Source of the DNA: JBECKQ01 sp040235375
GTDB taxonomy: Bacteria > Planctomycetota > Phycisphaerae > UBA1845
DNA: 8,754 nt
Direction: 5' to 3'
NCBI GenBank assembly: GCA_040235375.1
Contig: JBECKQ010000383.1
Coordinates: 1 to 8,754 of the forward strand
The position numbers and the translations under genes were made by a program. This document shows, piece by piece, positions 1 to 6,684 of this stretch. Below the pieces are notes generated by a model. It had not been told where the DNA came from. It made no database searches and saw nothing but the letters and a program-made list of their open reading frames with translations. Each line of letters starts with the position of its first letter. The first letter of the stretch is position 1.

Positions 1-798
1 GCGCACTGCCGGAGCCGGGGCGTCGGCTTCAGCGCGTCGGTCTTCGATCAGCAGGGCATCGATCTGCTCGACGAGCTTGACGCGGATTACATCAAGACGG
101 CCTCCTGCGATCTGAACAACCTGCCCCTGCTGCGGCGCATCGCTGAAACGGGCCGGCGGATGGTCGTTTCCACGGGCATGTCCACGCTGATCGAGATCGA
201 GCAGGCCGTCCGCGCGATCACCGACACGGGCAACGCCGACATCGTCCTCATGCACTGCGTGTCGGTGTATCCGTGCCCGACGGAAGCAATGAACCTGACG
301 TTCATCGACACGCTGAAGAGCGCGTTCGGCTTCGAGGTCGGGCTCTCGGATCATACGGAGGCGAGCCTGGCGGCCGCCGTTGCGGTGTCCAAGGGCGTCA
401 GGTGGATCGAAAAGCACATCACGCTGGACCGCGCGGCGGAAGGGTTCGACCACGCGTATGCGATGGAGCCGGAGGCGTTTTGCGCGTACGCGCGTGACCT
501 CGCGGCCGTCAGCAACGCATGCCGGCCGGGGGGTGTCAAGGTCGGCGACACCGAGGCCCAGGTGAGGCGGCGCGCCCGGCGCGGGTTGTACGCCGCGAGG
601 GACATCAACGCTGGAGAGCCGATCGAGGAAGCGGACGTGCTGATCGTCCGTCCGGAGGGCCCATTGCCGCCGGCAGCGCTGCCGCAGGTGGCCAGCACCG
701 CCGCCCGGCGATTCATCCACAGGTACGAGGCGCTCCATTGGGACATGCTCATTCCCACTTCCGCGGGGTCGGTCGCGACGGCCTCGTTGCACGCATGA
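1..798 (+). CDS. neuB: NeuB/PseI/SpsE-family nonulosonate synthase, 5'-truncated by window edge
   Basis: The family condenses phosphoenolpyruvate with a six-carbon amino sugar (ManNAc or a 2,4-diacetamido-trideoxyhexose) to make sialic-type nine-carbon acids in the cytoplasm. The frame is open at base 1 and shows 265 residues. With a usual family length near 340-350, about 80 N-terminal residues are missing. Visible residues: KTASCDLNN at 32-40 (family K-I-A-S), STGM at 57-60, MHCVSVYPCP at 84-93, GLSDHT at 114-119, IEKHITLDR at about 136-144, and GFDH just after. A C-terminal SAF (antifreeze-like) domain starts near residue 192 (RRGLYAARDINAGE) and ends in RYEALHWDML. The FDH after the KHITLDR motif resembles NeuB/legionaminate synthases more than PseI, but substrate cannot be fixed. 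The usual STPFD is altered to SASVFD. The stop overlaps the next start (ATGA), so the two are probably translationally coupled. Family assignment is firm; the exact sugar is not. Confidence 0.9.
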   Translation, partial: AHCRSRGVGFSASVFDQQGIDLLDELDADYIKTASCDLNNLPLLRRIAETGRRMVVSTGMSTLIEIEQAVRAITDTGNADIVLMHCVSVYPCPTEAMNLTFIDTLKSAFGFEVGLSDHTEASLAAAVAVSKGVRWIEKHITLDRAAEGFDHAYAMEPEAFCAYARDLAAVSNACRPGGVKVGDTEAQVRRRARRGLYAARDINAGEPIEEADVLIVRPEGPLPPAALPQVASTAARRFIHRYEALHWDMLIPTSAGSVATASLHA

Positions 799-1844
799 AC
801 CCCAGAATCCTGTTCATCTGCAAAGGCTCGGCGCGAATCGGGCTCGGTCACGTGCAAAGGTGCCGCACCGTGGCACTCGCCGCGCGCGAGCGGGCCGACG
901 TTCACGTGGTGCTTATCGGCCCGCGACGGATCGCGGAGACGATGCTGGCCGCGATGCTGCCCTCCCAGGCGGTTGAGAGCGACGCGCAAGCCGCAGAGGT
1001 CTGCGCGGCGTTCGATCCCGATCTGGTCGTGCTCGACCTGCTCGATCTGGAGCGTGCCGCGTTCGAGAGCGTTACCAGCGGCCGGCACAGCGTGTGCATT
1101 TCACCGATTTTCGAGCATATCAACGACGTGGACATGGTATTCAGCCGCGGCCCGCTGCCGAACGCGCCGCGTTCAAGTTCAGAAAGCGGACCCGTGGTGC
1201 GGATCGGCGCACGGTACGCGGTTATCGCGGATCATTCCCGGAAAATACCCACCGCGTCGTACACCAGCAGCCTGGCGATGAACCCGCTGAGCGTTGCCGT
1301 ATCGATGGGCGGGGCCGACGCGCCGAACCGGACCCTGGCGATTCTGGAGGCCATCCGCGAGGTGCCGGCCGGCCTGCTCATCTGGGTTCTGCTCGGCGAG
1401 GAATACGCCCATTCGTATCGGCGGCTCGTCGATTGCGTCAGCTCCGACCGCCGGCACGAGATCATCCTCGCCCGCACGACCGAGTCGATGTGGCGGATCA
1501 TGGGAAGCTGTTGCGTAGCGGTGCTGGCCGGGGGGATCACGACGTACGAAGCCGCCTACGCCGGAGTGCCATCCATCGTCACTCTGGACGATGACCGCAA
1601 GAAACCGCTCATTTCCGAACTGGTCGAAGCGGGGGCGTGCATCTATGCAGGCGCCCCGGTCGCCGCAGCGCTGCCCGCCATACGCGATGCTTTGAGCCGG
1701 TTCGATCAAGATCGCGAGTTGCTGCTGCGCATGCACCGCAGCACACAGAATCTGCTCGACGACGCCGGCGCGTCGCGCATCGTCGGCGAAATGCTGGCCG
1801 AATGTCCGTCGGCGCGAGTGCCCGCCTGCTCGCCCGCGATTTGA
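795..1844 (+). CDS. PseG/SpsG-like nucleotide-sugar hydrolase or GT-B glycosyltransferase
   Basis: The product has 349 residues and two Rossmann-like halves as in GT-B proteins. PseG removes UDP from UDP-2,4-diacetamido-trideoxyhexose, giving the free sugar that a NeuB/PseI enzyme condenses with PEP. An IGLGHVQRC motif at 15-23 places His19 where PseG has its catalytic histidine. SMGGAD at 170-175 matches the nucleotide-binding loop that opens the C-terminal half, and AGGITTYEA at 245-253 matches the family's AGGSTxYE loop, with Glu252. I chose ATG 795 because it begins the PseG-like N-terminus (MNPRILFICKG) and overlaps the upstream stop by ATGA; no good Shine-Dalgarno is visible, which fits coupling. 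The frame is open upstream to about 519, but that part only shadows neuB. One oddity: at 78-86 the sequence reads VVLDLLDLE, where PseG and SpsG usually have an Asp followed by a Tyr. It may therefore be a divergent hydrolase with another UDP-sugar, or a glycosyltransferase. Confidence 0.75.
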   Translation: MNPRILFICKGSARIGLGHVQRCRTVALAARERADVHVVLIGPRRIAETMLAAMLPSQAVESDAQAAEVCAAFDPDLVVLDLLDLERAAFESVTSGRHSVCISPIFEHINDVDMVFSRGPLPNAPRSSSESGPVVRIGARYAVIADHSRKIPTASYTSSLAMNPLSVAVSMGGADAPNRTLAILEAIREVPAGLLIWVLLGEEYAHSYRRLVDCVSSDRRHEIILARTTESMWRIMGSCCVAVLAGGITTYEAAYAGVPSIVTLDDDRKKPLISELVEAGACIYAGAPVAAALPAIRDALSRFDQDRELLLRMHRSTQNLLDDAGASRIVGEMLAECPSARVPACSPAI

Positions 1845-1889
1845 CGTGCGCGTGCGACCGTCTCAGGGAACCACCCGCGCCGCTCGCCC

Positions 1890-2729
1890 TCACTCGGGGC
1901 AATCGATGTTCTGCGCCGTTTCGTCCCAGCAGTGCCAGTCGCTGCCTTCGAAGTGCGCCGGATCCTTCACGCGGCCGTCGTACGTCCCGCGCGACCATTC
2001 GATCTCCGTCAGATTGTCGGCGTTCTGGTTGTAGATCTGGTAGCTGGCGTCGAAGGGCTCGTTGTCGGTGATGGTCGCCAGAATGTAGCCGCCATACGAC
2101 GGAGATTCGGAGTCGATGTTCGTGTACTGGGTCGAGCGGGCGTCGGTATCGAGACTGCGAGTCCAGTCGATCTGGATGAACGGCGCCGGGTCGTCGGGAT
2201 CGTAGTTGAGCGTCCACGAGCCTTCGCTGGCGGGAAGATCGGAGACGCCGGTGTACCAGAGCACGTCGCTGAATGCGCCCTGCCTGGAGATGTACATGCT
2301 CCATTCGACGTCGCCGTGGATGATGTCGCCGCGCAGGCGCGCCGTGTAGGTGCCGCCGGGAGCACCGAAGCTGTACGACCATTCCCACGAACCGTCGGGC
2401 TGACGCACCGGAACGTGATTGAACGACTCGAGGAAAGCGGCGACGGGCACGGCCATCGTGACGACGACAACCGAGTTCCACACGGCCACGTTGCCGGCGG
2501 CGTAGAGCCAGGTGTCCCCGACGAAGCCCCCCGCAGTCGTCGAGCTCACACGCATGCCGTCTGCACTTTCAACCTGAAAGTCCGAGAAGTCCATGACGAA
2601 GGTCGACGCCGGCGGAATGTCCGGCGGTTGTTCATCGATTGGCGGCGGCGTCGACGCGCCGCAGCCGGCCAGCAAGAAGACCACACATAAGACGCAAATC
2701 ACCAATGCTAACAGCGTGCGGGTGTTCAT
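1890..2729 (-). CDS. Putative secreted lipoprotein of unknown function
   Basis: The 279-residue product opens with a lipoprotein signal peptide: a short charged start (MNTR), a hydrophobic stretch at about 6-20, and lipobox LAGC with Cys23 as the predicted lipidation site. A Pro-rich linker (TPPPIDEQPPDIPP) follows. The remainder is rich in Trp, Tyr, Asp and Ser with alternating polar and hydrophobic runs, which suggests a beta-rich exported domain. Examples are WSYSFGAPGGTY and the C-terminal DWHCWDET. I recognise no catalytic motif or family. ATG 2729 is supported by AAGGAG on the minus strand at 2737-2742, 7 nt upstream. The gene converges on the nonulosonate genes and ends 45 bp from their stop; in that gap I see no convincing terminator. 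It lies downstream of argF on the same strand, but 177 bp away with its own possible promoter, so it is probably a separate unit. The cell-envelope location is an inference from the signal peptide only. Confidence 0.75.
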   Translation of the reverse strand: MNTRTLLALVICVLCVVFLLAGCGASTPPPIDEQPPDIPPASTFVMDFSDFQVESADGMRVSSTTAGGFVGDTWLYAAGNVAVWNSVVVVTMAVPVAAFLESFNHVPVRQPDGSWEWSYSFGAPGGTYTARLRGDIIHGDVEWSMYISRQGAFSDVLWYTGVSDLPASEGSWTLNYDPDDPAPFIQIDWTRSLDTDARSTQYTNIDSESPSYGGYILATITDNEPFDASYQIYNQNADNLTEIEWSRGTYDGRVKDPAHFEGSDWHCWDETAQNIDCPE

Positions 2730-2829
2730 TTTATCGCTCCTTGTTCTGGTGGCGGATCGATTGGGGTTTCGCCAGACCCTCGTAGTTCACGCGCCGATAC
2801 GACGGGTACGCGTGCGTCCGCCCTCCAGG

Positions 2830-2860
2830 CTCATATCGGTTAAACCGGGTGTCCTTTCAA
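2830..2860 (-). promoter_or_regulatory. Candidate sigma70-like promoter for the lipoprotein gene
   Basis: On the minus strand TTGAAA (2855-2860) is followed, after 17 nt, by GATATG (2832-2837); shifting to 19 nt gives TATGAG (2830-2835). The -35 matches consensus at 5 of 6 positions, but the -10 is weak. The 11-bp odd palindrome CGGTTAAACCG (2837-2847, plus strand) lies within the spacer, where a repressor could act. The implied untranslated leader is about 95 nt. It lies within the 177-bp gap after argF (2730-2906), where I see no clear argF terminator. Read by eye only. Confidence 0.25.
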
Positions 2861-2906
2861 GCGCGCTTTGGGCAGGACGCCCGAAGATCTGAGGGGATGC
2901 CGAATT

Positions 2907-3842
2907 TCAGCCGGCCAGCAGCACCATGAGCGCCTTTTGCGCGTGCAGGCGGTTTTCCGCCTGGTCGAAGATCGCGCTGTGTTCGGAGCGCGCGACCTCG
3001 TAATCGATTTCGTCGCCGTAATGGGCCGGCAGGCAGTGCAGGACAATCGCCTTCGAGTCGGCGTGCGACATCAGGCGCATGTTCACCTGGTATGGACGGA
3101 AGATCTTCGCCCGCTCCGCGGCTTCCGACTCCTGTCCCATGCTGGCCCAGACATCCGTGTAGACCACGTCCGCTCCGGCGACGCCGGACGCGATGTCGTG
3201 CGTCGATTCGATCGTGCAGTCGTTGCGACGACCGATATCCGCCGACTCTTCGAGAACGCCTGCCGCGGGCTCGAAACCGGGCGGCGTAACGGCGGTCATG
3301 TTCATGCCGACGCGGGCGCAGCCATACATCAGCGAATGGCACACGTTGTTGCCATCGCCGACGTAGACGAGCTTGAGCCCGTCGAGCCGGCCTTTCTTCT
3401 CGTGGACCGTTTGCAGGTCGGCGAGGATCTGGCAGGGGTGCTCGGTGTCGGACAGGCCGTTGATGACCGGGACGGGGGCGTGTTTCGCCAGGTCGCACAC
3501 GATGTCGTGGCCGAAGACGCGGGCCATGATCAGATCGCAGTAGCGGGCGAGCACGAGGGCGATGTCCTCGGTCGTCTCACGCTTGCCCAGCGAGATGTCG
3601 GATGGCGCAAGGCAGATGGCGTGGCCGCCGAGTTGCGTCATGCCGGCCTCAAACGACACGCGGGTGCGCAGCGACGGTTTCTGGAAAATCATCGCCAGCG
3701 TTTTGCCCGCGAGAAGCGGGAGCTCCCGGCCGCGCAGACGCTCGAGCTTGAGCGTCTCGGCCGTGCGGATGACTTCCAGGATTTCCTCCGTCGACAGGTC
3801 CTTCACCGAAAGTAGATCGCGACCTTTCAAGCTGACCGCCAT
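2907..3842 (-). CDS. argF: Ornithine carbamoyltransferase
   Basis: This cytoplasmic enzyme makes citrulline and phosphate from ornithine and carbamoyl phosphate in arginine synthesis; reversed, it is the phosphorolytic step of citrulline breakdown. The 311-residue product is of normal length. The carbamoyl-phosphate motif FQKPSLRTRVSFE (53-65, with SLRTR at 57-61) is followed by HPCQ (135-138), DGNNVCHS (163-170), the ornithine-binding loop DVWASMGQE (230-238) and HCLP (269-272). SLRTR rather than STRTR is a known variant. HCLPAHYG has Tyr where many bacterial enzymes have Arg, a small deviation. ATG 3842 was chosen because GAGGAG lies 9 nt upstream (3852-3857, minus strand); the frame is open farther up to 3986 but would run into the end of the aminotransferase gene. 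The gene is last in a three-gene cluster, 38 bp after the aminotransferase. No other arginine-synthesis gene is nearby, so the direction in vivo is open. ArgF and ArcB cannot be told apart by motif. Confidence 0.96.
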   Translation of the reverse strand: MAVSLKGRDLLSVKDLSTEEILEVIRTAETLKLERLRGRELPLLAGKTLAMIFQKPSLRTRVSFEAGMTQLGGHAICLAPSDISLGKRETTEDIALVLARYCDLIMARVFGHDIVCDLAKHAPVPVINGLSDTEHPCQILADLQTVHEKKGRLDGLKLVYVGDGNNVCHSLMYGCARVGMNMTAVTPPGFEPAAGVLEESADIGRRNDCTIESTHDIASGVAGADVVYTDVWASMGQESEAAERAKIFRPYQVNMRLMSHADSKAIVLHCLPAHYGDEIDYEVARSEHSAIFDQAENRLHAQKALMVLLAG

Positions 3843-3851
3843 GTTGCGTGA

Positions 3852-3857
3852 CTCCTC
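3852..3857 (-). promoter_or_regulatory. Shine-Dalgarno that sets the argF start
   Basis: GAGGAG on the minus strand, 9 nt before ATG 3842, in the 38-bp gap after the aminotransferase stop. It favours the 311-residue product over a 359-residue reading that would begin at 3986 inside the aminotransferase gene and add 48 residues without family resemblance. Confidence 0.7.
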
Positions 3858-3880
3858 TGCAGGAAAGTTGTCGCTGCGGG

Positions 3881-5113
3881 TCAGGCCAGCACGGCGGCCA
3901 CTTTCTCCAGCGCCATGTTCAGATCGGCCTCGTCGATGTTCAGCGGCGGAGCAATCCGCATCACCGACGACACGGTGTCCTTGCAAAGAATACCCTCGTG
4001 CATGAGCTGCTTGCAGTAGGGCTTGGCCGGACCGGCTTCGGGCGTCATCTCGATGCCGATCAGCAGCCCCTTGCCGCGGACTTCCTTGATCTTCGAGCAG
4101 TTGCGCGAACGGAGATTACTGCGGAACTCCTCGCCCAGGCGATCCGCCCGTTCGGCCAGGTTCTCTTCCGTCAGCACGCGCAGCGCGGTCCGGGCCACGG
4201 CGCACGCCAGCGGATTGCCGCCGAAAGTGCTGCCGTGCTCGCCGGGCTGGAACACGCCGAGCGTATCTTCGCGGCCGACGACCGCAGAGACGGGCAGCAC
4301 GCCGCCGCCGAGCGCCTTGCCGAGGATGTAGAGATCGGGGACCACGTCCTCGTGATCGCAGGCGAATCGCCGGCCCGTGCGCCCCAGACCGGTCTGCACC
4401 TCATCCGCCATCATCAGGATTCTGTGCCGGCTGCACACCTCGCGGACCTGCCGCAGGTAGCCCTCCGGTGGCACGCGCACGCCGCCCTCGCCCTGGATCG
4501 GCTCGAAGAGGAAGGCCACCGTGTTCTCGGTGATGGCCGCTTCGAGCGCGTCGATCGAACCGTACTCGACCACGGGGAAACCAGGCGTGTACGGACCGAA
4601 GTCCGCCCTGGTCGGCGGCTCGTCGCTGAAGCTGATGATGGTGACGGTCCGGCCGTGGAAGTTGCCCGTACAGCAGATGATCTGGGCCTTGTTGTCGGCC
4701 ACGCCCTTGACCTTGTAGCCCCATTTGCGGGCGGTCTTGATGGCGGTTTCGACGGCCTCGGCGCCAGTGTTCATCGGCAACACCATGTCCATGTCGCAGA
4801 ACGCGGCGAGCTCCTGGCAGAACGGCCCGAACTGGTCGTTCTGGAATGCGCGCGATGTCAGGGTGAGCTTTCGCGCCTGCTGAATCAGCGTGTCGAGAAT
4901 CCGCGGGTGCGAGTGGCCGAAGTTCAGCGCTGAGTACGCGCTGAGGCAGTCCAGGTATTTCTGCCCGTCGGCGTCCCACACCCACGGTCCCTCGCCGCGG
5001 GCGATGACCACGGGCAGCGGGGCGTAGTTGCGGGCGCTGTACTTGTCAACGAGCGCCAGGTGCTCCTGGCTGCTCAGGCCGGCATTAAGGTCATGCTCGT
5101 GCACTTGGGTCAT
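3881..5113 (-). CDS. rocD: Ornithine--oxo-acid aminotransferase (ornithine delta-aminotransferase)
   Basis: This PLP enzyme transfers the delta-amino group of ornithine to 2-oxoglutarate, giving glutamate semialdehyde (in equilibrium with pyrroline-5-carboxylate) and glutamate. It links arginine and ornithine to proline and glutamate. The 410-residue product is full length for a class III aminotransferase. The N-terminal block YSARNYAPLPVVIARGEG followed by VWDADGQKYLDCLSAYSA (25-62) is characteristic of ornithine aminotransferase rather than acetylornithine aminotransferase (ArgD). Cofactor residues visible: NTGAEA (115-120), NFHGRT (151-156), DEVQTGLGRTG (237-247, Asp237 and Gln240) and the Schiff-base lysine Lys266 in YILGKALGGG. 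STFGGNPL (295-302) completes the set. ATG 5113 has AAGGAG 7 nt upstream (5121-5126). The gene begins 18 bp after the GTPase stop and ends 38 bp before argF, which indicates one operon. An acetylornithine aminotransferase role is a less likely alternative. Confidence 0.93.
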   Translation of the reverse strand: MTQVHEHDLNAGLSSQEHLALVDKYSARNYAPLPVVIARGEGPWVWDADGQKYLDCLSAYSALNFGHSHPRILDTLIQQARKLTLTSRAFQNDQFGPFCQELAAFCDMDMVLPMNTGAEAVETAIKTARKWGYKVKGVADNKAQIICCTGNFHGRTVTIISFSDEPPTRADFGPYTPGFPVVEYGSIDALEAAITENTVAFLFEPIQGEGGVRVPPEGYLRQVREVCSRHRILMMADEVQTGLGRTGRRFACDHEDVVPDLYILGKALGGGVLPVSAVVGREDTLGVFQPGEHGSTFGGNPLACAVARTALRVLTEENLAERADRLGEEFRSNLRSRNCSKIKEVRGKGLLIGIEMTPEAGPAKPYCKQLMHEGILCKDTVSSVMRIAPPLNIDEADLNMALEKVAAVLA

Positions 5114-5131
5114 AACCGGACTCCTTGTCGA

Positions 5132-6454
5132 TTAGACCACGCGGGCGACGGCCGCGGGCAGCAGTTTCTTGTCGTGCTCGTCCAGATCGTAGGTGACCCT
5201 CACCGCTTTCTGCGGAATCTTCAGCAGTCGCGTCAGGTCGATCGGCGTTCCGACGAGAACCACGTCGCAGGGGACCTTGGCGATCGTGGCCTCGAGCTCG
5301 GCCATCTGCGTTTTACCGTAGCCCATCGCGGGGAGGATGTCCGTCAGATGATTGTACTTCTCGAAGGTCTGCTTGATCGAGCCCTGGGCGTACGGCCGCG
5401 GGTCCACGATTTCGGCGGCGCCAAGTTGCTGGGCGGCGACGTGACCGGCGCCGTATCGCATGTCGCCGTGGGTCACGGTGGGGCCGTCCTCGATGACCAG
5501 GACACGTTTGCCTTTGATCGCTTCGGGTTCGGCGGCTTTCACCGGGCTGTCGGCCTCGACCACGACGGCGCCGGGGTTGATCCGGGCGACGTTGTCCAGA
5601 ACCTTCTGGATGGCCTCCTTCTCCGCCGTGTCGACCTTGTTGACCACCACGAGATCCGCCATGCGCAGGTTCGTCTCGCCGGGGTAGTAGCTCAGTTCGT
5701 GGCCGGCGCGGTGCGGATCGGTGACGGTGATGAAGAGGTTCGGCTTGAAGAACGGCGTGTCGTTGTTGCCGCCGTCCCAGAGCACCACGTCGGCCTCCTT
5801 TTCCGCCTCGCGCAGGATGCGCTCGTAGTCCACGCCGGCAAAAACAATGTTGCCCACGCGGATATGCGGTTCGTACTCTTCGCGCTCTTCGATTGTGCAT
5901 TCGTGCTTGTCCATGTCCTCGAGCGTGGCGAAGCGCTGGCAGACCTGCCTGGTCAGGTTGCCGTAGGGCATGGGGTGACGCACGACAGCGACCTTCTTGC
6001 CCATGTCCTTGAGGATGGCGCTGACGCGGCGCGAGGTCTGAGATTTGCCGCACCCGGTGCGGACTGCGCAAACCGCAATCACGGGCTTGGTGCTCTCGAT
6101 CATCGTGTCGCGCGGCGGCAGCAGAACGAACTGAGCGCCTGCGGCGTTGACGCGCGACGCCTGCGACATCACGTAGTTGTAGGGTAAGTCGGAATAAGCG
6201 AGCGTCACGATCCGGGCCTTGTGATCGCGGATCAGCGACTCGAGCTGCGCCTCGTCATGAATGGGTATACCTTCGGGGTATGCCTCGCCGCTCAGCGCCG
6301 GCGGGTAGATACGCCCGTCGATGTCCGGGATTTGGGTGGCTGTGAAGGCCACCACGCGAAGGTCTCGTCTGTGCTTCCAGTAGACGTTGAAATCGTGGAA
6401 GTCGCGTCCGGCGGCTCCCATGATGATCATGTTCACACGTGAATCAGCGGACAT
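5132..6454 (-). CDS. Two-domain P-loop GTPase related to cyclic 2,3-diphosphoglycerate synthetase (COG2403 type)
   Basis: The 440-residue product has an N-terminal Rossmann-like domain (about 6-118; MIIMGAAGRDFHDF at 9-22) and a C-terminal SIMIBI-type P-loop domain. The Walker A is VRTGCGKS (131-138), with Val where the textbook motif has Ala or Gly, as in dethiobiotin-synthetase-like folds. DVVLWDGGNND (222-232) looks like Walker B, NKVD (272-275) is the guanine-specificity motif, and a conserved-looking EDGPTVTHGDMRYGAG (322-337) follows. The closest characterised relative I know is archaeal cyclic 2,3-diphosphoglycerate synthetase, which forms an intramolecular phosphoanhydride with ATP; databases often transfer that name, and I doubt this protein makes that osmolyte. 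Its real substrate is unknown. ATG 6454 has AAGGAG 9 nt upstream (6464-6469). It is the first gene of the cluster, 18 bp ahead of rocD, so a role with ornithine or carbamoyl phosphate, or in controlling those enzymes, is an inference from position. Family confident, function open. Confidence 0.85.
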   Translation of the reverse strand: MSADSRVNMIIMGAAGRDFHDFNVYWKHRRDLRVVAFTATQIPDIDGRIYPPALSGEAYPEGIPIHDEAQLESLIRDHKARIVTLAYSDLPYNYVMSQASRVNAAGAQFVLLPPRDTMIESTKPVIAVCAVRTGCGKSQTSRRVSAILKDMGKKVAVVRHPMPYGNLTRQVCQRFATLEDMDKHECTIEEREEYEPHIRVGNIVFAGVDYERILREAEKEADVVLWDGGNNDTPFFKPNLFITVTDPHRAGHELSYYPGETNLRMADLVVVNKVDTAEKEAIQKVLDNVARINPGAVVVEADSPVKAAEPEAIKGKRVLVIEDGPTVTHGDMRYGAGHVAAQQLGAAEIVDPRPYAQGSIKQTFEKYNHLTDILPAMGYGKTQMAELEATIAKVPCDVVLVGTPIDLTRLLKIPQKAVRVTYDLDEHDKKLLPAAVARVV

Positions 6455-6634
6455 TTTGACGAACTCCTTGCGAGGAATGGATTTCCGGGCCCGCCGGCGC
6501 GGGACGCCTTCGATGAACGATGAATGATCGGCGGGCGGTGCAGGCTAGGACATCTGCGCGCCGCGATAGAGATGATCCTGGGGCATCGGCTGCGAGTTCC
6601 AAGTTGCTGTGCGCATCGGGCGTCGCATACCGCC

Positions 6635-6663
6635 TATTTACGATCCCGCGGCCGATCTTTCAA
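6635..6663 (-). promoter_or_regulatory. Candidate sigma70-like promoter for the GTPase-rocD-argF cluster
   Basis: On the minus strand TTGAAA (6658-6663) is followed after exactly 17 nt by TAAATA (6635-6640). The -35 is 5 of 6 to consensus and the spacing is ideal; the -10 matches at only 3 of 6. It is the only AT-rich patch in an otherwise GC-rich gap, and the implied leader is about 170 nt. The same CTTGAAAG -35 block occurs ahead of the lipoprotein gene. Read by eye, no transcript evidence. Confidence 0.3.
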
Positions 6664-6665
6664 GG

Positions 6666-6684
6666 GCCGGCGGTTAGCGCCGGC
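6666..6684. repeat. Perfect GC hairpin downstream of comEC (REP-like or terminator)
   Basis: GCCGGCG (6666-6672) and CGCCGGC (6678-6684) are perfect inverted arms around the 5-nt loop GTTAG. It lies 23 bp beyond the comEC stop and just upstream of the candidate promoter of the next cluster. No T tract follows on the minus strand (CCTTGAAAG instead), so it is not a classic Rho-independent terminator. A dispersed palindromic repeat, a transcript 3'-end stabiliser or a non-canonical terminator are all possible. I have the impression of similar units in Planctomycetota genomes but cannot check it here. Confidence 0.55.

Noticed and set aside
519..794. Extended N-terminus of the PseG-like protein
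   Set aside because: The extension lies within neuB in another frame and is low-complexity; the PseG-like N-terminus begins at ATG 795.
1845..1889. Bidirectional terminator between the convergent genes
   Set aside because: I find no inverted repeat of useful length or T tract in these 45 bp.
2870..2882. Hairpin GGGC-AGGAC-GCCC as a terminator after argF
   Set aside because: The stem is only 4 bp and has no T tract on the minus strand; such stems arise often by chance here.
3843..3986. N-terminal extension of ArgF by 48 residues
   Set aside because: It would overlap the rocD coding end, has no family resemblance, and GAGGAG lies 9 nt before the internal ATG at 3842.
2868..6187. Long open frames on the plus strand opposite argF, rocD and the GTPase gene (for example 2868-3815, 3848-4933, 5060-6187)
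   Set aside because: They mirror well-supported conserved enzymes in GC-rich DNA, where antisense stops are rare. Their translations are rich in Arg, His and Ala and show no family motif.
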